A DNA stretch of 64,000 bases from Chitinophaga niastensis (GTDB lineage Bacteria > Bacteroidota > Bacteroidia > Chitinophagales > Chitinophagaceae): NCBI RefSeq assembly GCF_003014755.1, contig NZ_PYAW01000002.1:620001-684000 (forward strand), read 5' to 3'. Under the pieces are notes generated by a model. That model was not told the DNA's origin, searched no databases, and was given only the letters and a program-made list of their open reading frames with translations. Shown here one piece after another: positions 63,831-64,000 of this stretch (position 1 is its first letter; each line of letters opens with the position of its first letter). The position numbers and the translations under genes are program-made.

Positions 63831-64000
<170 letters not shown>

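Overview
The window looks like chromosomal DNA of a member of the Bacteroidota, most likely Chitinophagaceae (Chitinophaga-like). The evidence is the -7 promoter box TAnnTTTG with a TTG/TTTG box 18-20 nt upstream, the general lack of Shine-Dalgarno sites, the three-gene succinate dehydrogenase with one fused cytochrome b subunit, the DAHP synthase-chorismate mutase fusion, and many Bacteroidota-type envelope proteins. There is no transposase, integrase, phage gene, CRISPR array, tRNA or rRNA in it. It is core genome, and its unusual content is mostly between the genes.

Layout: 1-2242 holds the end of one gene, then an ECF sigma factor with a membrane-anchored trypsin-like protease. 2373-2627 is a small repeat lipoprotein. 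2773-10736 is a seven-gene aromatic amino acid/shikimate operon (pheA, aminotransferase, tyrA, DAHP synthase-chorismate mutase, aroB, aroA, aroC). It is preceded by a leader that I read as two consecutive transcription attenuators, each with its own Phe/Tyr-rich leader peptide. 10954-14810 has FKBP, an S15-type hydrolase, a YjbR protein and a membrane protein. 15138-22728 has a phosphodiesterase, gcvP, a YkgJ protein, an MFS transporter and a sugar dehydrogenase. 22968-27161 has two convergent S41 proteases. 27377-29658 has a BadF-type sugar kinase, murQ and an unknown gene. 29849-33356 is sdhCAB. 33597-42536 has a Tat-exported oxidoreductase, oligopeptidase B, murI, carbonic anhydrase, a YbiT-like ABC-F protein, a single-domain response regulator and a coiled-coil protein. 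42638-48827 has an exonuclease, holA, ribF, purM and a BlaI/M56-TonB pair. 48998-56135 has ftsE, rpsO-pnp, prmA, plsY and an M48 lipoprotein. 56206-61165 has an OxyR-like regulator, a coiled-coil protein, a glycosyltransferase, a methyltransferase and an esterase. The window ends in hemF-hemB-hemL on the minus strand.

The second major observation is a set of intergenic palindromic arrays built from short phased units. One family has a 9-nt period (GATTANNNT). Others have a 7-nt period (TAGCNNT, ATTACGA or AAGCNNA). They occupy 9 of the 12 convergent gene junctions and several co-directional ones. Two copies of one element, 24 kb apart, differ at paired positions by compensatory changes, which points to selection or repair acting on the base-paired form. 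In places the arrays supply the start or stop codon of the neighbouring gene, and two of them interrupt the aromatic operon.

All functional calls rest on reading motifs and gene order by eye. No database search was possible.
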